From: Pseudomonadota bacterium
GTDB taxonomy: Bacteria; Pseudomonadota; Gammaproteobacteria; Steroidobacterales; Woeseiaceae
Length of the DNA: 36,193 bases
Assembly (NCBI GenBank): GCA_022572185.1
Contig: JACZWL010000031.1
Coordinates: 1 to 36,193, forward strand
Direction of reading: 5' to 3'
Shown here: positions 17,642 through 26,962 of the stretch, in pieces
How positions within the stretch are numbered: position 1 is the stretch's first letter
Layout of the letters: each line of letters begins with the position of its first letter
Notes under the pieces: generated by a model
The model's input: only the letters and a program-made list of their open reading frames with translations
Told to the model about the DNA's origin: nothing
Databases searched by the model: none
Position numbers and translations under genes: made by a program

Positions 17642-18754
17642 ATGGTGAAGGCGCGCAAACAAAAAGCCCCGGAATTGGATATCTCGGATGTGCGCCAGCG
17701 CATTGACGAGGTCGACCGGCAGATTCAGGCGCTGATCAGCGAACGCGCGAGATTTGCGCAGCAAATCGGCATTTCGAAAGGAAAGATGGCCGCAGCTGTC
17801 GACTATTACCGACCTGAACGGGAAGCGGAAGTATTGCGCAGCGTGCTCGAACGCAATGAAGGACCCTTGAGTAATGAGGAAATGCTACGCCTGTTTCGCG
17901 AGATCATGTCGGCCTGCCTCGCGCAACAGGAGCCGCTGAAAATTGGATTCCTGGGACCGGAGGGAACATTTACGCAGGCTGCGGTTTACAAGCACTTCGG
18001 TCATTCCGTCAGGGCCCTGCCATTTGCCACGATCGATGAAGTGTTTCAGGAAGTCGAAAGTGGTGCTGCGGATTTCGGTGTTGTGCCGATCGAGAACTCG
18101 AGCGAGGGAACCGTCAATAACACGCTCGACATGTTCCTGACCTCGCCGCTCAAAATCGGTGGCGAAGTCGAGTTGCGCATCGAACAACATTTGCTTGGTC
18201 GGATGGCTTCGCTTGAGTCGATCGAACGCATCTGTGCTCACGAGCAGGCGCTGGCGCAGTGCAGGGGATGGCTAAGGGAATACTTGCCCCATGTCGAGCT
18301 GATCGGCGCAAGCAGTAACGCAGCCGGCGCAAGGCGTGCGAGGGACGAAGGCGGTACAGCCGCGATAGGCAGCGACGCCGCGGCCGAGGTCTACGACCTC
18401 AAAATCCTGGTCAACAACATCGAAGATCGCGCCGACAATGCGACACGCTTCCTCGTTGTTGGACGTGAGTTACTCTCGGCGAGCGGGCAGGACAAGACCA
18501 CGATTCTTGTGTCCGCAAGTCACACCGAGGGGGCCGGTGTCTTGCACACATTATTGCAACCATTGGCGACTCACAACGTGAGTATGACTCGCATCGAATC
18601 CCGCCCTTCCAGGCGTAAGAACTGGGACTACGTATTCTTTATTGACCTGGAAGGTCATGCCGAAGAATCACCACTGGCGGAGGCTCTCGAGGAACTCGAA
18701 AAACGCAGCTCGTTGTTTCGGGTGCTGGGCGCGTACCCGACAGCGGTTAGTTGA
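17642..18754 (+). CDS. pheA: Bifunctional chorismate mutase / prephenate dehydratase
   Basis: The product is 370 residues. Residues ~12-95 are an AroQ chorismate mutase (RQRIDEVDRQIQALISERAR, DYYRPEREAEVL). Residues ~98-275 are prephenate dehydratase (IGFLGPEGTFTQAA, VVPIENSSEGTVNNTLDMF, and the catalytic Thr-Arg-Phe in DNATRFLVVG). Residues ~285-365 are an ACT domain with the Phe-binding ESRPSRRKNWDY. It converts chorismate to phenylpyruvate and is expected to be inhibited by phenylalanine. aroA follows after 19 bases. Confidence 0.97.
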   Translation: MVKARKQKAPELDISDVRQRIDEVDRQIQALISERARFAQQIGISKGKMAAAVDYYRPEREAEVLRSVLERNEGPLSNEEMLRLFREIMSACLAQQEPLKIGFLGPEGTFTQAAVYKHFGHSVRALPFATIDEVFQEVESGAADFGVVPIENSSEGTVNNTLDMFLTSPLKIGGEVELRIEQHLLGRMASLESIERICAHEQALAQCRGWLREYLPHVELIGASSNAAGARRARDEGGTAAIGSDAAAEVYDLKILVNNIEDRADNATRFLVVGRELLSASGQDKTTILVSASHTEGAGVLHTLLQPLATHNVSMTRIESRPSRRKNWDYVFFIDLEGHAEESPLAEALEELEKRSSLFRVLGAYPTAVS

Positions 18755-18773
18755 CTCGCAGCGGGTCTGCCCT

Positions 18774-20084
18774 TTGGACTATGTTATCCAACCCACTGCT
18801 TTGACAGGCGGCACAGTCTGCGTACCCGGCGACAAGTCGATTTCTCACCGCGCGCTGATATTGGGCGCGATCGCCAACGGGCAGACCGAAATCGAGGGAT
18901 TCCTGGCAGGAGAAGATTGTCGTAGCACGCTTGCGGCACTGCGCAGTCTCGGCGTTTCCATCGATCACGTCGTCGGTGGGACGGTCCGAGTCGACGGTGT
19001 CGGCATGAGTGGACTTGGTGAGCCTGGGGAATCATTGGATTTCGGCAATTCCGGCACAGGCATGCGACTGTTCGCAGGCCTGCTTTGCGGGCAACGGTTC
19101 GACAGTACGCTCAGCGGCGATAAATCTCTTAGCGAGCGCCCGATGCAAAGGATCATTGAGCCGCTGTCTCTGATGGGGGCGAGTATCGATAGCGATAATG
19201 GCAGGCCGCCCCTCCTCGTTCATGGCGGCCACAAGCTGGTCGGTATCCACTATTCGCTGCCGGTCGCGAGTGCGCAGGTCAAATCCGCCATCCTGCTCGC
19301 CGGTCTGTACGCGAAAGGCGAGACGGTTGTTTTGGAACCAGCCGTCACGCGAGACCATACCGAACGAATGTTGAAGTTGATGGGAGCCACTATCGAGAGT
19401 GGCGACGGCCGCATCAGGATTCAGGCAACAGGGCAGCTCAACGCAACGATAATAAAGGTGCCCGGTGATCTTTCATCTGCGGCATTCCTGATACTGGCAG
19501 CGCTGATTGCCAAGGACGCCGAAATAGTGATACGCAGTGTCGGCGTCAATCCGACTCGCACCGGAGCCATAGAAATATTAAGAGAAATGGGCGGTGACAT
19601 CAGTGTCGAGAGTCCACAACTCATGAGTCAGGAGCCGGTCGCCGATATTCGCGTACGGTCGTCTGCGCTGCATGGCATTGCTGTCGATTCGTCACTGGTA
19701 TCGCTTGCAATCGACGAGTTTCCTGTGCTGTTTGTTGCGGCTGCGGTAGCAAAAGGAACCACGCGATTTTCAGGAATTGGAGAGCTGCGTGTTAAGGAAA
19801 GCGATCGTATCACTGTAATGGCGGAGGGATTACGACAGATGGGTATCAGTATCGATGAGTCCGAAGATGGCGCAGAGATCCACGGCGGCGAACTGACGGG
19901 CGGGACTGTCGATAGCTACGGGGATCATCGGGTTGCGATGGCCTTCGCCGTCGCGGCAACGGTCGCGAAAGCCGCTCTCCGGGTACGTAATACCGATGCG
20001 GTCGATACCTCGTTTCCGGGTTTCACCGCTGTCCTGGGCTCTCTGGGAGCTAACTTGAGCACGCAGCGAGCGGACCGAAAATGA
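18774..20084 (+). CDS. aroA: EPSP synthase (3-phosphoshikimate 1-carboxyvinyltransferase), class II type
   Basis: The frame extends back into pheA, but homologues begin at (M)DYVIQP, matching TTG 18774; this gives 436 residues. The enzyme joins PEP to shikimate-3-phosphate. All four motifs used to define class II EPSP synthases are visible: GDKS (PGDKSISHRA), SAQVK, RDHTE and NPTR. The stretch SGDKSLSERPM is also class II-like. Class II enzymes are often less sensitive to glyphosate. The stop overlaps the cmk ATG by four bases. Confidence 0.96.
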   Translation: MDYVIQPTALTGGTVCVPGDKSISHRALILGAIANGQTEIEGFLAGEDCRSTLAALRSLGVSIDHVVGGTVRVDGVGMSGLGEPGESLDFGNSGTGMRLFAGLLCGQRFDSTLSGDKSLSERPMQRIIEPLSLMGASIDSDNGRPPLLVHGGHKLVGIHYSLPVASAQVKSAILLAGLYAKGETVVLEPAVTRDHTERMLKLMGATIESGDGRIRIQATGQLNATIIKVPGDLSSAAFLILAALIAKDAEIVIRSVGVNPTRTGAIEILREMGGDISVESPQLMSQEPVADIRVRSSALHGIAVDSSLVSLAIDEFPVLFVAAAVAKGTTRFSGIGELRVKESDRITVMAEGLRQMGISIDESEDGAEIHGGELTGGTVDSYGDHRVAMAFAVAATVAKAALRVRNTDAVDTSFPGFTAVLGSLGANLSTQRADRK

Positions 20085-20782
20085 CTGCCGGGGCCCAGGA
20101 CCCGAAGACGCCTGTCGTGGCGATTGATGGCCCTGTCGGTTCGGGTAAGGGCACGATTGCCCGCCGGGTTGCCACCTCGCTCGGTTGGCACCTGCTCGAT
20201 AGCGGCGCACTGTATCGGCTGGTCGCTCTGGCTTCCGTCAAGAGAGGTGTGGCCGAAACTGAGGAAGAAGATCTGGCGGCACTGGCCAGCGACCTGTCTG
20301 TCGAATTCGAGACCGATCAAAGCGGCGATGAACGTATTTTCCTGGATGGAGAAGACGTGACCAGCGACATCCGGAGCGAGGAGTGCGGGCGGGTGGCATC
20401 CGCAGTAGCCTCATTCTCCGGCGTTCGAGCGGCGCTGCTCGAGATACAGAGAGGTTTTCGGAAGAAACCAGGTTTGGTCGCCGACGGCAGGGATATGGGG
20501 AGTACGGTTTTCCCCAATGCTTTCCTCAAAGTCTATTTGACGGCCAGTGCCGAAGAACGGGCGAAAAGGCGTCATAAGCAGTTGAAAGACAAAGGTATTG
20601 ATGTTAGCCTTCCGGCCCTTTCGCGGGACATCGTAGATCGTGACCGGCGGGATTCCGAGCGAACGGTAGCCCCGTTAAGGCCCGCCGCGGATGCCAGATT
20701 ACTGGACTCCAGTGGGCAGTCAATCGACGAGGTCACCCAGACTGTATTGGACTGGGTGGCAGAACTCGAAAAAGGAAATTAG
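20081..20782 (+). CDS. cmk: Cytidylate kinase
   Basis: The 233-residue kinase phosphorylates CMP and dCMP. The P-loop is AIDGPVGSGKGTIARR, followed by LLDSGALYRL, the NMP-binding insert (LDGEDVTSDIRSEECG), VADGRDMGSTVFP and the lid RDIVDRDRRDSER. It is coupled to aroA by an ATGA overlap and followed by an intrinsic terminator before rpsA. Confidence 0.97.
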   Translation: MTAGAQDPKTPVVAIDGPVGSGKGTIARRVATSLGWHLLDSGALYRLVALASVKRGVAETEEEDLAALASDLSVEFETDQSGDERIFLDGEDVTSDIRSEECGRVASAVASFSGVRAALLEIQRGFRKKPGLVADGRDMGSTVFPNAFLKVYLTASAEERAKRRHKQLKDKGIDVSLPALSRDIVDRDRRDSERTVAPLRPAADARLLDSSGQSIDEVTQTVLDWVAELEKGN

Positions 20783-20794
20783 AGATTTCGTGCG

Positions 20795-20825
20795 AATCGG
20801 ACAAGGTAGTCCGATTTTTATTTTT
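20795..20825 (+). terminator. Intrinsic terminator between cmk and rpsA
   Basis: AATCGGAC (20795-20802) pairs perfectly with GTCCGATT (20809-20816) across a 6-base loop, followed by TTTATTTTT. It separates cmk from rpsA, genes that are often co-transcribed, so rpsA needs its own promoter or partial read-through. Confidence 0.8.
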
Positions 20826-20899
20826 GGTAACCGTCTGCCGATGGATGCGGTAAGGCGCTTGGGTTGAGAATCGGTCACTCGGTTCTTTGGTTTGATCTA

Positions 20900-22585
20900 A
20901 TGTCTGAAAGTTTTGCTGAATTATTTGAAGAAACATTTGCTAGTCAACAAATAAAGCCAGGTACCATTATCATCGGTACCGTTGTCGCAGTTAACGACGA
21001 TGTCGTAATTGTCACCGCCGGCCTCAAGTCTGAGGCCATTATCCCAATTGTACAATTTCAGGACGAGAAAGGTGAAACCGACATCTCGATAGGTGACGAG
21101 ATAGAGGTAGCACTCGACGCCGTTGAGGACGGTTTCGGGGAAACCCGCCTTTCGCGGGAAAAAGCGATCCGCGCACGTACCTGGATCGAGCTTGAAAAAG
21201 CCTTCGAGAATGGTGAAGTCGTGCAGGGCGTTATCAATGGTCGCGTCAAAGGCGGATTCACCGTTGAGATTGAAAGTGTGAGGGCGTTTTTGCCGGGTTC
21301 GCTCGTGGACGTCCGGCCGGTACGCGATCCGGCATACCTGGAAGGCAAGAGCCTTGAGTTCAAAGTCATCAAGCTGGATCAGCACCGCAACAATGTAGTG
21401 GTGTCCAGACGTGCCGTCGTTGAACAGGAATACAGTGCCGAACGTGAAGCGCTGCTCGAGAGTCTGCACGAGGGCAGTACCGCTAAAGGCATCGTCAAGA
21501 ATCTGACCGATTACGGTGCGTTCGTCGACCTCGGCGGTATCGATGGTTTGTTGCACATCACGGACATGGCGTGGAAGCGCGTTAAGCACCCGTCCGACGT
21601 GGTAAATGTCGGCGACGAAATCGAAGTCAAGATTCTGAAGTTCGATCGTGAACGTCAACGCGTGTCGCTTGGCATCAAGCAGCTCGGCGATGACCCATGG
21701 CACGATCTGGGACGCCGTTATCCGCCGAACACCCGGCTTTTCGGCAAGGTCACGAATGTTGCCGATTATGGCTGCTTCGTTGAAATCGAAGAGGGTGTCG
21801 AAGGCCTCGTACACGTCTCGGAAATGGATTGGACAAACAAGAACGTCAATCCGTCACGGGTCGTACAGGTGGGCGAGGAAGTCGAGGTTTTGGTCATCGA
21901 GATCGATGAAGATCGCCGGCGGATTTCGTTGGGTATCAAACAGTGTCAAACGAATCCATGGGCTGAGTTCTCAGCTTCGGTCAATCGCGGCGACAAGGTG
22001 ACCGGCCAAATCAAATCGATTACGGACTTCGGTATCTTCATCGGTCTCGAAGGCGGCATTGATGGTCTCGTTCATCTTTCTGACATTTCATGGGATGCGC
22101 CTGGTGAGGAGGCCGTTCGCAATTATAAGAAAGGTCAGGAAATCGAAGCGGCCGTCCTGGCCATTGATTGTGAGCGCGAGCGAATCTCACTCGGCATCAA
22201 GCAGCTCGACAAGGACCCGTTTTCAGCCTGGCTTGCCGAGCATCCGAAAAACAGCCTCGTCAAGGGCGTCGTTACTGAAGTGGATGTACGCGGTGCCGAG
22301 GTCGATCTCGGCGATGGCGTTACTGGAACCCTGCGCGCCTCCGAACTTGCTCGCGGACGGGTCGAGGACGCGCGTATGATGATCAAAGTTGGTGACGAGA
22401 TCGAAGCCAAGTTCACCAATGTCGACCGGAAAAACCGTAGTGTGGCTTTGTCGATCAAGGCCAAGGAAGTCCATGAGGAAGCAGAGGCGGTCAGCAGCTA
22501 CAAATCGGAAGTTGCAGCCGGTGCTACCGGTACGACGCTTGGGGAACTTCTGAAGGAAAAGATGTCGGGTGGTACGAAATCGTAA
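20900..22585 (+). CDS. rpsA: 30S ribosomal protein S1
   Basis: I start at ATG 20900 ([14 protein letters not shown], the family start), giving 561 residues against 557 in E. coli. Six S1/OB repeats are visible, each around G-x-V-x-x-I-x-x-F/Y-G-x-F (for example [20 protein letters not shown] and [20 protein letters not shown]). S1 binds mRNA on the 30S subunit and helps start translation. No purine-rich Shine-Dalgarno site precedes the ATG. The E. coli rpsA leader also lacks a strong one and is autoregulated by S1, so the same control is likely here. Confidence 0.98.
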   Translation: MSESFAELFEETFASQQIKPGTIIIGTVVAVNDDVVIVTAGLKSEAIIPIVQFQDEKGETDISIGDEIEVALDAVEDGFGETRLSREKAIRARTWIELEKAFENGEVVQGVINGRVKGGFTVEIESVRAFLPGSLVDVRPVRDPAYLEGKSLEFKVIKLDQHRNNVVVSRRAVVEQEYSAEREALLESLHEGSTAKGIVKNLTDYGAFVDLGGIDGLLHITDMAWKRVKHPSDVVNVGDEIEVKILKFDRERQRVSLGIKQLGDDPWHDLGRRYPPNTRLFGKVTNVADYGCFVEIEEGVEGLVHVSEMDWTNKNVNPSRVVQVGEEVEVLVIEIDEDRRRISLGIKQCQTNPWAEFSASVNRGDKVTGQIKSITDFGIFIGLEGGIDGLVHLSDISWDAPGEEAVRNYKKGQEIEAAVLAIDCERERISLGIKQLDKDPFSAWLAEHPKNSLVKGVVTEVDVRGAEVDLGDGVTGTLRASELARGRVEDARMMIKVGDEIEAKFTNVDRKNRSVALSIKAKEVHEEAEAVSSYKSEVAAGATGTTLGELLKEKMSGGTKS

Positions 22586-22592
22586 AAAAAGG

Positions 22593-22630
22593 TAGCCTGG
22601 ACCACCAGTCCGGGCTATATTTCTTTTATA
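22593..22630 (+). terminator. Intrinsic terminator after rpsA
   Basis: TAGCCTGGAC (22593-22602) pairs with GTCCGGGCTA (22608-22617), with one G-U pair and a 5-base loop, followed by a T-rich run (TATTTCTTTTA). Confidence 0.8.
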
Positions 22631-22632
22631 AT
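22627..22632 (+). promoter_or_regulatory. Possible ihfB -10 box
   Basis: A perfect TATAAT lies 48 bases before the ihfB ATG, directly after the rpsA terminator. No consensus -35 is seen at 16-18 bases, where the terminator hairpin sits. Confidence 0.4.
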
Positions 22633-22679
22633 CGGCAGCTTACGCGGAAAAACAACTGAAACAATAAGCGAAGCGTACT

Positions 22680-22982
22680 ATGACAAAAGCGGAACTCATC
22701 GAAATGATCGCAAGAAAGCAAAAGCACTTGCCGACTAAAGATGTCGAACTGGCGGTCAAACACCTACTGGATATTATGAGCGATTCCCTGGCCACGGGCA
22801 GGCGCATCGAAATTCGGGGCTTCGGGAGTTTTTCGCTGCACTTCCGGCCGCCGCGGATAGGGCGTAATCCGAAGACAGGGGAGGCTGTAGCGCTTTCCGG
22901 CAAGTATGTTCCGCATTTCAAGCCTGGCAAGGACCTGCGTGAGCGGGTCAACGCCAGTCGCGATTTCCCGATAAAGAGCTGA
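22680..22982 (+). CDS. ihfB: Integration host factor, beta subunit
   Basis: The 100-residue HU/IHF-family protein bends DNA as a heterodimer with IhfA. It begins [20 protein letters not shown] and has the dimer core [15 protein letters not shown], the conserved [20 protein letters not shown] and the arm [20 protein letters not shown] with the intercalating Pro. The order rpsA-ihfB is the standard gammaproteobacterial one, which favours IhfB over HU. Confidence 0.96.
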   Translation: MTKAELIEMIARKQKHLPTKDVELAVKHLLDIMSDSLATGRRIEIRGFGSFSLHFRPPRIGRNPKTGEAVALSGKYVPHFKPGKDLRERVNASRDFPIKS

Positions 22983-23080
22983 TAAGCCCATTCGAGGCAG
23001 GCCATCCGGTTACCATATTCCCGGTCAAACCGAATTTTCTGCCAGCAGGCGATATGCCGTGGCAGCATGGGAGTGGGCGC

Positions 23081-23377
23081 ATGCTCAAAAAAATAGCGGT
23101 ATTGGTTCTGTTTCTGATCATACTGGTGGTCATGCTTGTCTTTACGAGACTGAATCCCGGGCTGGTTGAGGTCGATCTGGCTTTTGGCACAGTTCAGTCG
23201 TCTATTCCGCTCGCATTTACCATGACTTTCGTCATGGGATGGCTGTTCGGTTTATTGTGCACGGCGATCTTCACTGCCCGGATGGTCAACGAACGGCGGC
23301 AATTACGCAAAGCGCTGCGCTTGTCGGAATCCGAAGCCCACAGCCTGAGAAACCTGCCACTTACCGATGCCGACTGA
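23081..23377 (+). CDS. lapA: Lipopolysaccharide assembly protein A
   Basis: I choose ATG 23081, preceded by GGGAG, over an earlier in-frame ATG at 23054. The product is 98 residues with two membrane helices (about 4-21, KIAVLVLFLIILVVMLVF, and about 42-66) and a short cytoplasmic tail. The segment TRLNPGLVEVDLAFG between the helices is typical of LapA/YciS. It overlaps lapB by 11 bases. LapA and LapB act together in controlling LPS synthesis through FtsH and LpxC. Confidence 0.9.
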   Translation: MLKKIAVLVLFLIILVVMLVFTRLNPGLVEVDLAFGTVQSSIPLAFTMTFVMGWLFGLLCTAIFTARMVNERRQLRKALRLSESEAHSLRNLPLTDAD

Positions 23378-24569
23378 ATCGACTTTTCTGCTCGCAGGAC
23401 TTTTCTTGCTGCTCGCGGCCGCGGGCTGGGCGCTGGGTCGTTTCAGTGAACGCGACGAAGAAGACGATCCGCCACCGCCATTAAACATCGACTATCTAAA
23501 AGGTCTCAATTTTCTTTTGAACGAGCAGACCGACCAGGCTCTTGAGCACTTTCTCAAGATGGTTCGGGTCGACAACAAAACGATCGAAACGCACTTCGCA
23601 CTTGGCAACCTTTTTCGCCGCCGCGGTGAGGTCGACCGGGCGATACGAATTCATCAAAACATCATCGCACGGCCGGATATCGCTGCCGAGCAGCGCGATC
23701 AGGCGCTATTCTCGCTCGCAAAGGACTATCTGAAAGCCGGCCTGCTCGACCGCGCGGAGAATCTCTTTATGCGCCTGGCAGAGGGCTCCCGACACCAGGT
23801 GGACGCGCTGGAGCAGTTGTGCGGGATATACGAGCAGGAGCACGAGTGGCAAAAGGCGATCGATGCCAGTCAGCAGCTTGAAACCCTGAGTGGAAACTCG
23901 CTGGAATTGGAGATCGCGCACTATTATTGTGAGTTGGCAGAGCTGGCTGCGTCCGAGAACGACTATGCGGCGGCACGGCAGTTCGTTAAGAAGTCCCAGT
24001 CGGGGCGTCCCAGGACTCTCAGGGGAGCATTAACCCGAGCAGAAATTGCCCGCGACTCTAACGATACAAGAACCGCGTTGCGCCTTTTTCACCGCGTTCT
24101 CAACGAGCACAACTATCTCATTACGGAAGCATTGCCTAAACTCGTGGAGATACATGAACGCGAGGGTTCGATTCGTGAACTTGAACGTGCCCTGGAATCA
24201 ATGCTCAATAAGAATCCGGAAATGAGAACTGATGTCGCTTACACAGCGATCGTCAATAACATCGGCGGTATCGGCATCATCGACGAATGCGTAGAGGGAT
24301 ACATGCTCAATGAGCCAACGTTAGGAGAGTTCATCGATCTGCAACACATGCAAAATGGTGGGGAAGACAGAGCGGCGGCATTAAGCAAGATCCGATCAGC
24401 GCTTAGCAAACTGGCAGAATCCACGCCGCGGTATCAATGCAAAGAGTGTGGCTTCTCGAGCCGCAAGCTCTTGTGGCAATGCCCGAGCTGCAAAGACTGG
24501 GAAACACAACGGCCGTTCGGGCGTGTACCGTTCGACTCGCTGCTGCAGCGAAGCCCAGATAGCCGCTGA
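23367..24569 (+). CDS. lapB: Lipopolysaccharide assembly protein B (TPR protein)
   Basis: The 400-residue protein has an N-terminal membrane helix (LLAGLFLLLAAAGWALGRF) followed by INIDYLKGLNFLLNEQ-like start of a TPR array covering about residues 40-350. The C-terminus is a rubredoxin-like metal site with two CxxC pairs (QCKECGFSS and WQCPSCKDWE). LapB (YciM) directs FtsH to degrade LpxC and so limits LPS synthesis. E. coli LapB has 389 residues. In E. coli pyrF follows; here a ComEA-type gene does. Confidence 0.96.
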   Translation: MPTESTFLLAGLFLLLAAAGWALGRFSERDEEDDPPPPLNIDYLKGLNFLLNEQTDQALEHFLKMVRVDNKTIETHFALGNLFRRRGEVDRAIRIHQNIIARPDIAAEQRDQALFSLAKDYLKAGLLDRAENLFMRLAEGSRHQVDALEQLCGIYEQEHEWQKAIDASQQLETLSGNSLELEIAHYYCELAELAASENDYAAARQFVKKSQSGRPRTLRGALTRAEIARDSNDTRTALRLFHRVLNEHNYLITEALPKLVEIHEREGSIRELERALESMLNKNPEMRTDVAYTAIVNNIGGIGIIDECVEGYMLNEPTLGEFIDLQHMQNGGEDRAAALSKIRSALSKLAESTPRYQCKECGFSSRKLLWQCPSCKDWETQRPFGRVPFDSLLQRSPDSR

Positions 24570-24717
24570 AGAACCAAAAAAAGGCATTTCCTTTCGAATT
24601 CCCAAAATATGGTGGGGGCCGGCATCGACATTGCTGGCTAAGCTCCAGACCTGTGGCCGTAAGCAATCGGTAAGGCACGGCCGGAATAATCAAAGCACTC
24701 ACAGGATGGAGCCAAAA

Positions 24718-25008
24718 ATGAAATCATTAAAACGCGTTTTTTATCTCACCCTTTGCACACTGATCTGGCCGCTGGTCGCCATTGCAGGCCCGGTCAACGT
24801 CAATACTGCGGATGCCGAGACCATTTCGGCAGAACTGCAGGGCGTCGGACTCTCGAAAGCGGCGGCAATCGTCGATTATCGGAAGGCCCATGGGCCCTTC
24901 AAGTCGATCGACGACCTGACGCTGGTCAAAGGCATCGGTGCCCGCACAGTGGAGATCAATCGGGCCAACATTCTTTTGCAGTCGACAGACAAGGCAAAGA
25001 AGAAGTAA
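24718..25008 (+). CDS. ComEA-type exported helix-hairpin-helix protein
   Basis: The start ATG 24718 has GGAG 6 bases upstream; the frame is open much further left but without homology. The 96-residue product has a signal peptide (MKSLKRVFYLTLCTLIWPLV...AIAG) and then a ComEA-like HhH region: PVNVNTADAETISAELQGVG, then AAAIVDYRKAHGPFKSIDDL and VKGIGARTVEINRANI. These small periplasmic proteins bind DNA and help natural transformation in some species. Short gammaproteobacterial forms are common and a competence role cannot be assumed. Confidence 0.92.
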   Translation: MKSLKRVFYLTLCTLIWPLVAIAGPVNVNTADAETISAELQGVGLSKAAAIVDYRKAHGPFKSIDDLTLVKGIGARTVEINRANILLQSTDKAKKK

Positions 25009-25040
25009 TAGCGCCAGCAATCATCGCAATGCTGACTAAG

Positions 25041-25072
25041 GCTGCGCCGCCGCCAGGCGGCGCAGCTCTTTA
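25041..25072 (+). terminator. Intrinsic terminator after the ComEA-type gene
   Basis: GCTGCGCCGC (25041-25050) pairs perfectly with GCGGCGCAGC (25057-25066), followed by TCTTTAATAA. It isolates galU from the upstream operon. Confidence 0.85.
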
Positions 25073-25226
25073 ATAAGCTGTCAGGCCTTGGTAATTGGCA
25101 TGCGGGAACCCGTCCTGACGGGCGATTCCACGACGGGACGGCAATGCGTACATTCCAAGCTGATCCTATCCGCCAGGATGGAACTTTGGCTATGATGCGG
25201 CATCAGGATACATCGGGAGCGTGCTT

Positions 25227-26096
25227 TTGTCGCAGACTATTCATACTGCCGTATTTCCGGTAGCCGGGCGGGGAACCCGGTTCTTGCCGGCGACCAAAGC
25301 GAGCCCGAAGGAAATGCTGCCGATTGTGGACAAGCCGCTTATTCAGTACGCGGTCGAGGAAGCAATAGCCGCCGGCGCAAAAAAATTAGTTTTTATTACT
25401 GGCAGCACCAAACAGGCGATCGAGGATCACTTCACACCCGATCCTGAGCTTGAAGAGGCGCTTGCCGGGCCCGGCAAGGAGGACCTGCTTGATTCGATCA
25501 GGAATATTCTGCCGCCAGACGTTTCCTGCACCTACATCGATCAGGGTGAGCCCTTAGGTCTCGGCCACGCTGTTCTCTGCGCCCGGCCGGCTGTCGGCGA
25601 TGAACCGTTTTTCGTACACCTGTGTGATGATCTGATCGCCGGCGAACCGCCGTGTCTCTGTCAGATGGCGGGTGAATATGGCAGGCACGGCGGCAGCGTC
25701 ATTGCCGTCGAGTCGGTTCCGCCGGAAGATACCTCGCGTTATGGCATCGTTGCTGTAAACGGCGAATCGCAGCGAGTGACGCGAATAGTGGAAAAGCCGG
25801 CCCCGCAAGACGCGCCTTCCAATCTCGCGGTGGTCGGCCGCTACCTGTTGAGCCCGGTAATCTTCGACAAACTCGAAAACACCGGCCGTGGCGCGGGCGG
25901 GGAGATACAGCTGACTGATGCAATCGCCGATATGCTGGAGGAATCTCCGGTCTACGCGTATCCGTTCAGCGGCGAGCGCTACGACTGTGGCAACAAGCTG
26001 GGTTATCTGAAAGCGACTGTCGCCTACGGGCTCGCGCACAGCGAAATCGGCGGACCATTTCGAGAGCATCTTCGCGAGCTTATTGACCGCAATTAA
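25227..26096 (+). CDS. galU: UTP--glucose-1-phosphate uridylyltransferase
   Basis: GGGAG (25215-25219) is 7 bases before TTG 25227 but only 1 base before GTG 25221, so I choose TTG (289 residues); GTG would add two residues. The enzyme makes UDP-glucose. Seen motifs: [73 protein letters not shown] and GEIQLTDAI. It is flanked by a terminator upstream and a REP-like element downstream, so it is probably transcribed alone. Confidence 0.97.
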   Translation: MSQTIHTAVFPVAGRGTRFLPATKASPKEMLPIVDKPLIQYAVEEAIAAGAKKLVFITGSTKQAIEDHFTPDPELEEALAGPGKEDLLDSIRNILPPDVSCTYIDQGEPLGLGHAVLCARPAVGDEPFFVHLCDDLIAGEPPCLCQMAGEYGRHGGSVIAVESVPPEDTSRYGIVAVNGESQRVTRIVEKPAPQDAPSNLAVVGRYLLSPVIFDKLENTGRGAGGEIQLTDAIADMLEESPVYAYPFSGERYDCGNKLGYLKATVAYGLAHSEIGGPFREHLRELIDRN

Positions 26097-26136
26097 TGCG
26101 TGCTTTCGCATCAAAGCTGTCGTTCCAAGTATATGG

Positions 26137-26159
26137 TGTAGGAGCGGCTTTCACCGCGA
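26137..26159 (+). repeat. REP-like element
   Basis: TGTAGGAGCGGCTTTCACCGCGA fits the GTAGGAGC...CGCGA pattern of repetitive extragenic palindromes in Pseudomonas and xanthomonads, with stem GCGG (26144-26147) and CCGC (26154-26157). It lies 41 bases past galU. I saw no second copy and no RAYT transposase gene in the window. Confidence 0.65.
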
Positions 26160-26245
26160 TAAATATAGAGCATCTCTTGTATACTAACGACTCTTTATAA
26201 AAAATAAGAAGAATATGATTACCGTCAAAACTGATATAGGGAGCG

Positions 26246-26950
26246 ATGTTGAACGAGCTCATTACGCACTGGTTCCTGCCGATGAATTCTCGTTTCCAAC
26301 CAGCCCTGCATGCGTCCAGCGAACTCTTCAGGCGAGACTGGGAGCATCTCGAGCCCGATCCCTACATGGCCGATGGCGGAAGTTACCGATTCAGGCGGTA
26401 CGGGCTGTACCAGCTGTCTGCCACGACCGGTCAGTTAACCCACTCGCCCGGCGCGTCCTTTTATCAAAACATTGAAATCAACCCTCTCAATGGCGGCGAG
26501 AACAGACACTTTGCGCCACTAACTACTGACACCATCAAAAACCCGTTCCTGCGCGAACTCATACAGTTTGACTTTGCTCAGCTGACTTCGAAGCAACACA
26601 TCGAGGATGACTGGCTGGTCGGCGTCCATCAGATCCGGATACTCGCCACGGCTGGAGTGCCGGGAAACCCCACACCCGAGGGCACGCATCGTGACGATGA
26701 GACCTATACCGCGCAACACCTGATCGCCCGCTGCAACGTTGCGGGTGGCATCAACTACTTTTACGGTAATGGGCCGGAGCCGACGAAACTTTCCCAGGCG
26801 GATTGGAGACAACAGTCTTACTTCGACTCGTACTATTTTGACCGTTCGCTATGGCACAGCGTTTCCCCGATTGTCTCCGGCGACCGCGACGGTGACGGGT
26901 ACAGAGATGTCATCCTTATTGATTTCGTAGAGTCATCCAAGGTCAATTAG
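26246..26950 (+). CDS. 2OG-Fe(II) dioxygenase family protein
   Basis: The 234-residue protein has the pattern of the small 2OG-Fe dioxygenase family that includes free amino acid hydroxylases (PF10014-type, as I recall). The iron triad is visible: H148 and D150 in PEGTHRDDETY and H204 in SLWHSVSPI. The stretch LIARCNVAGGINYFY is typical. No signal peptide is present. The start ATG 26246 is close behind AGGGAG; TTG 26249 is an alternative. The kinase follows after 12 bases, so the two probably form one operon. The substrate cannot be read from sequence; an amino acid is a reasonable guess. Confidence 0.8.
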   Translation: MLNELITHWFLPMNSRFQPALHASSELFRRDWEHLEPDPYMADGGSYRFRRYGLYQLSATTGQLTHSPGASFYQNIEINPLNGGENRHFAPLTTDTIKNPFLRELIQFDFAQLTSKQHIEDDWLVGVHQIRILATAGVPGNPTPEGTHRDDETYTAQHLIARCNVAGGINYFYGNGPEPTKLSQADWRQQSYFDSYYFDRSLWHSVSPIVSGDRDGDGYRDVILIDFVESSKVN

Positions 26951-26962
26951 GCACGTAACAAG

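Noticed and set aside
18642-18773. N-terminal extension of AroA into pheA
   Set aside because: Those 44 residues have no match to EPSP synthase and overlap the certain pheA ACT domain; TTG 18774 fits the family start.
20921-21814. A 297-codon minus-strand frame inside rpsA
   Set aside because: It is a mirror of the S1 repeats, with no start site or motif of its own.
24448-24717. A 90-residue extension of the ComEA-type protein overlapping lapB
   Set aside because: It is out of frame with lapB, lacks homology, and a good signal peptide begins at ATG 24718.
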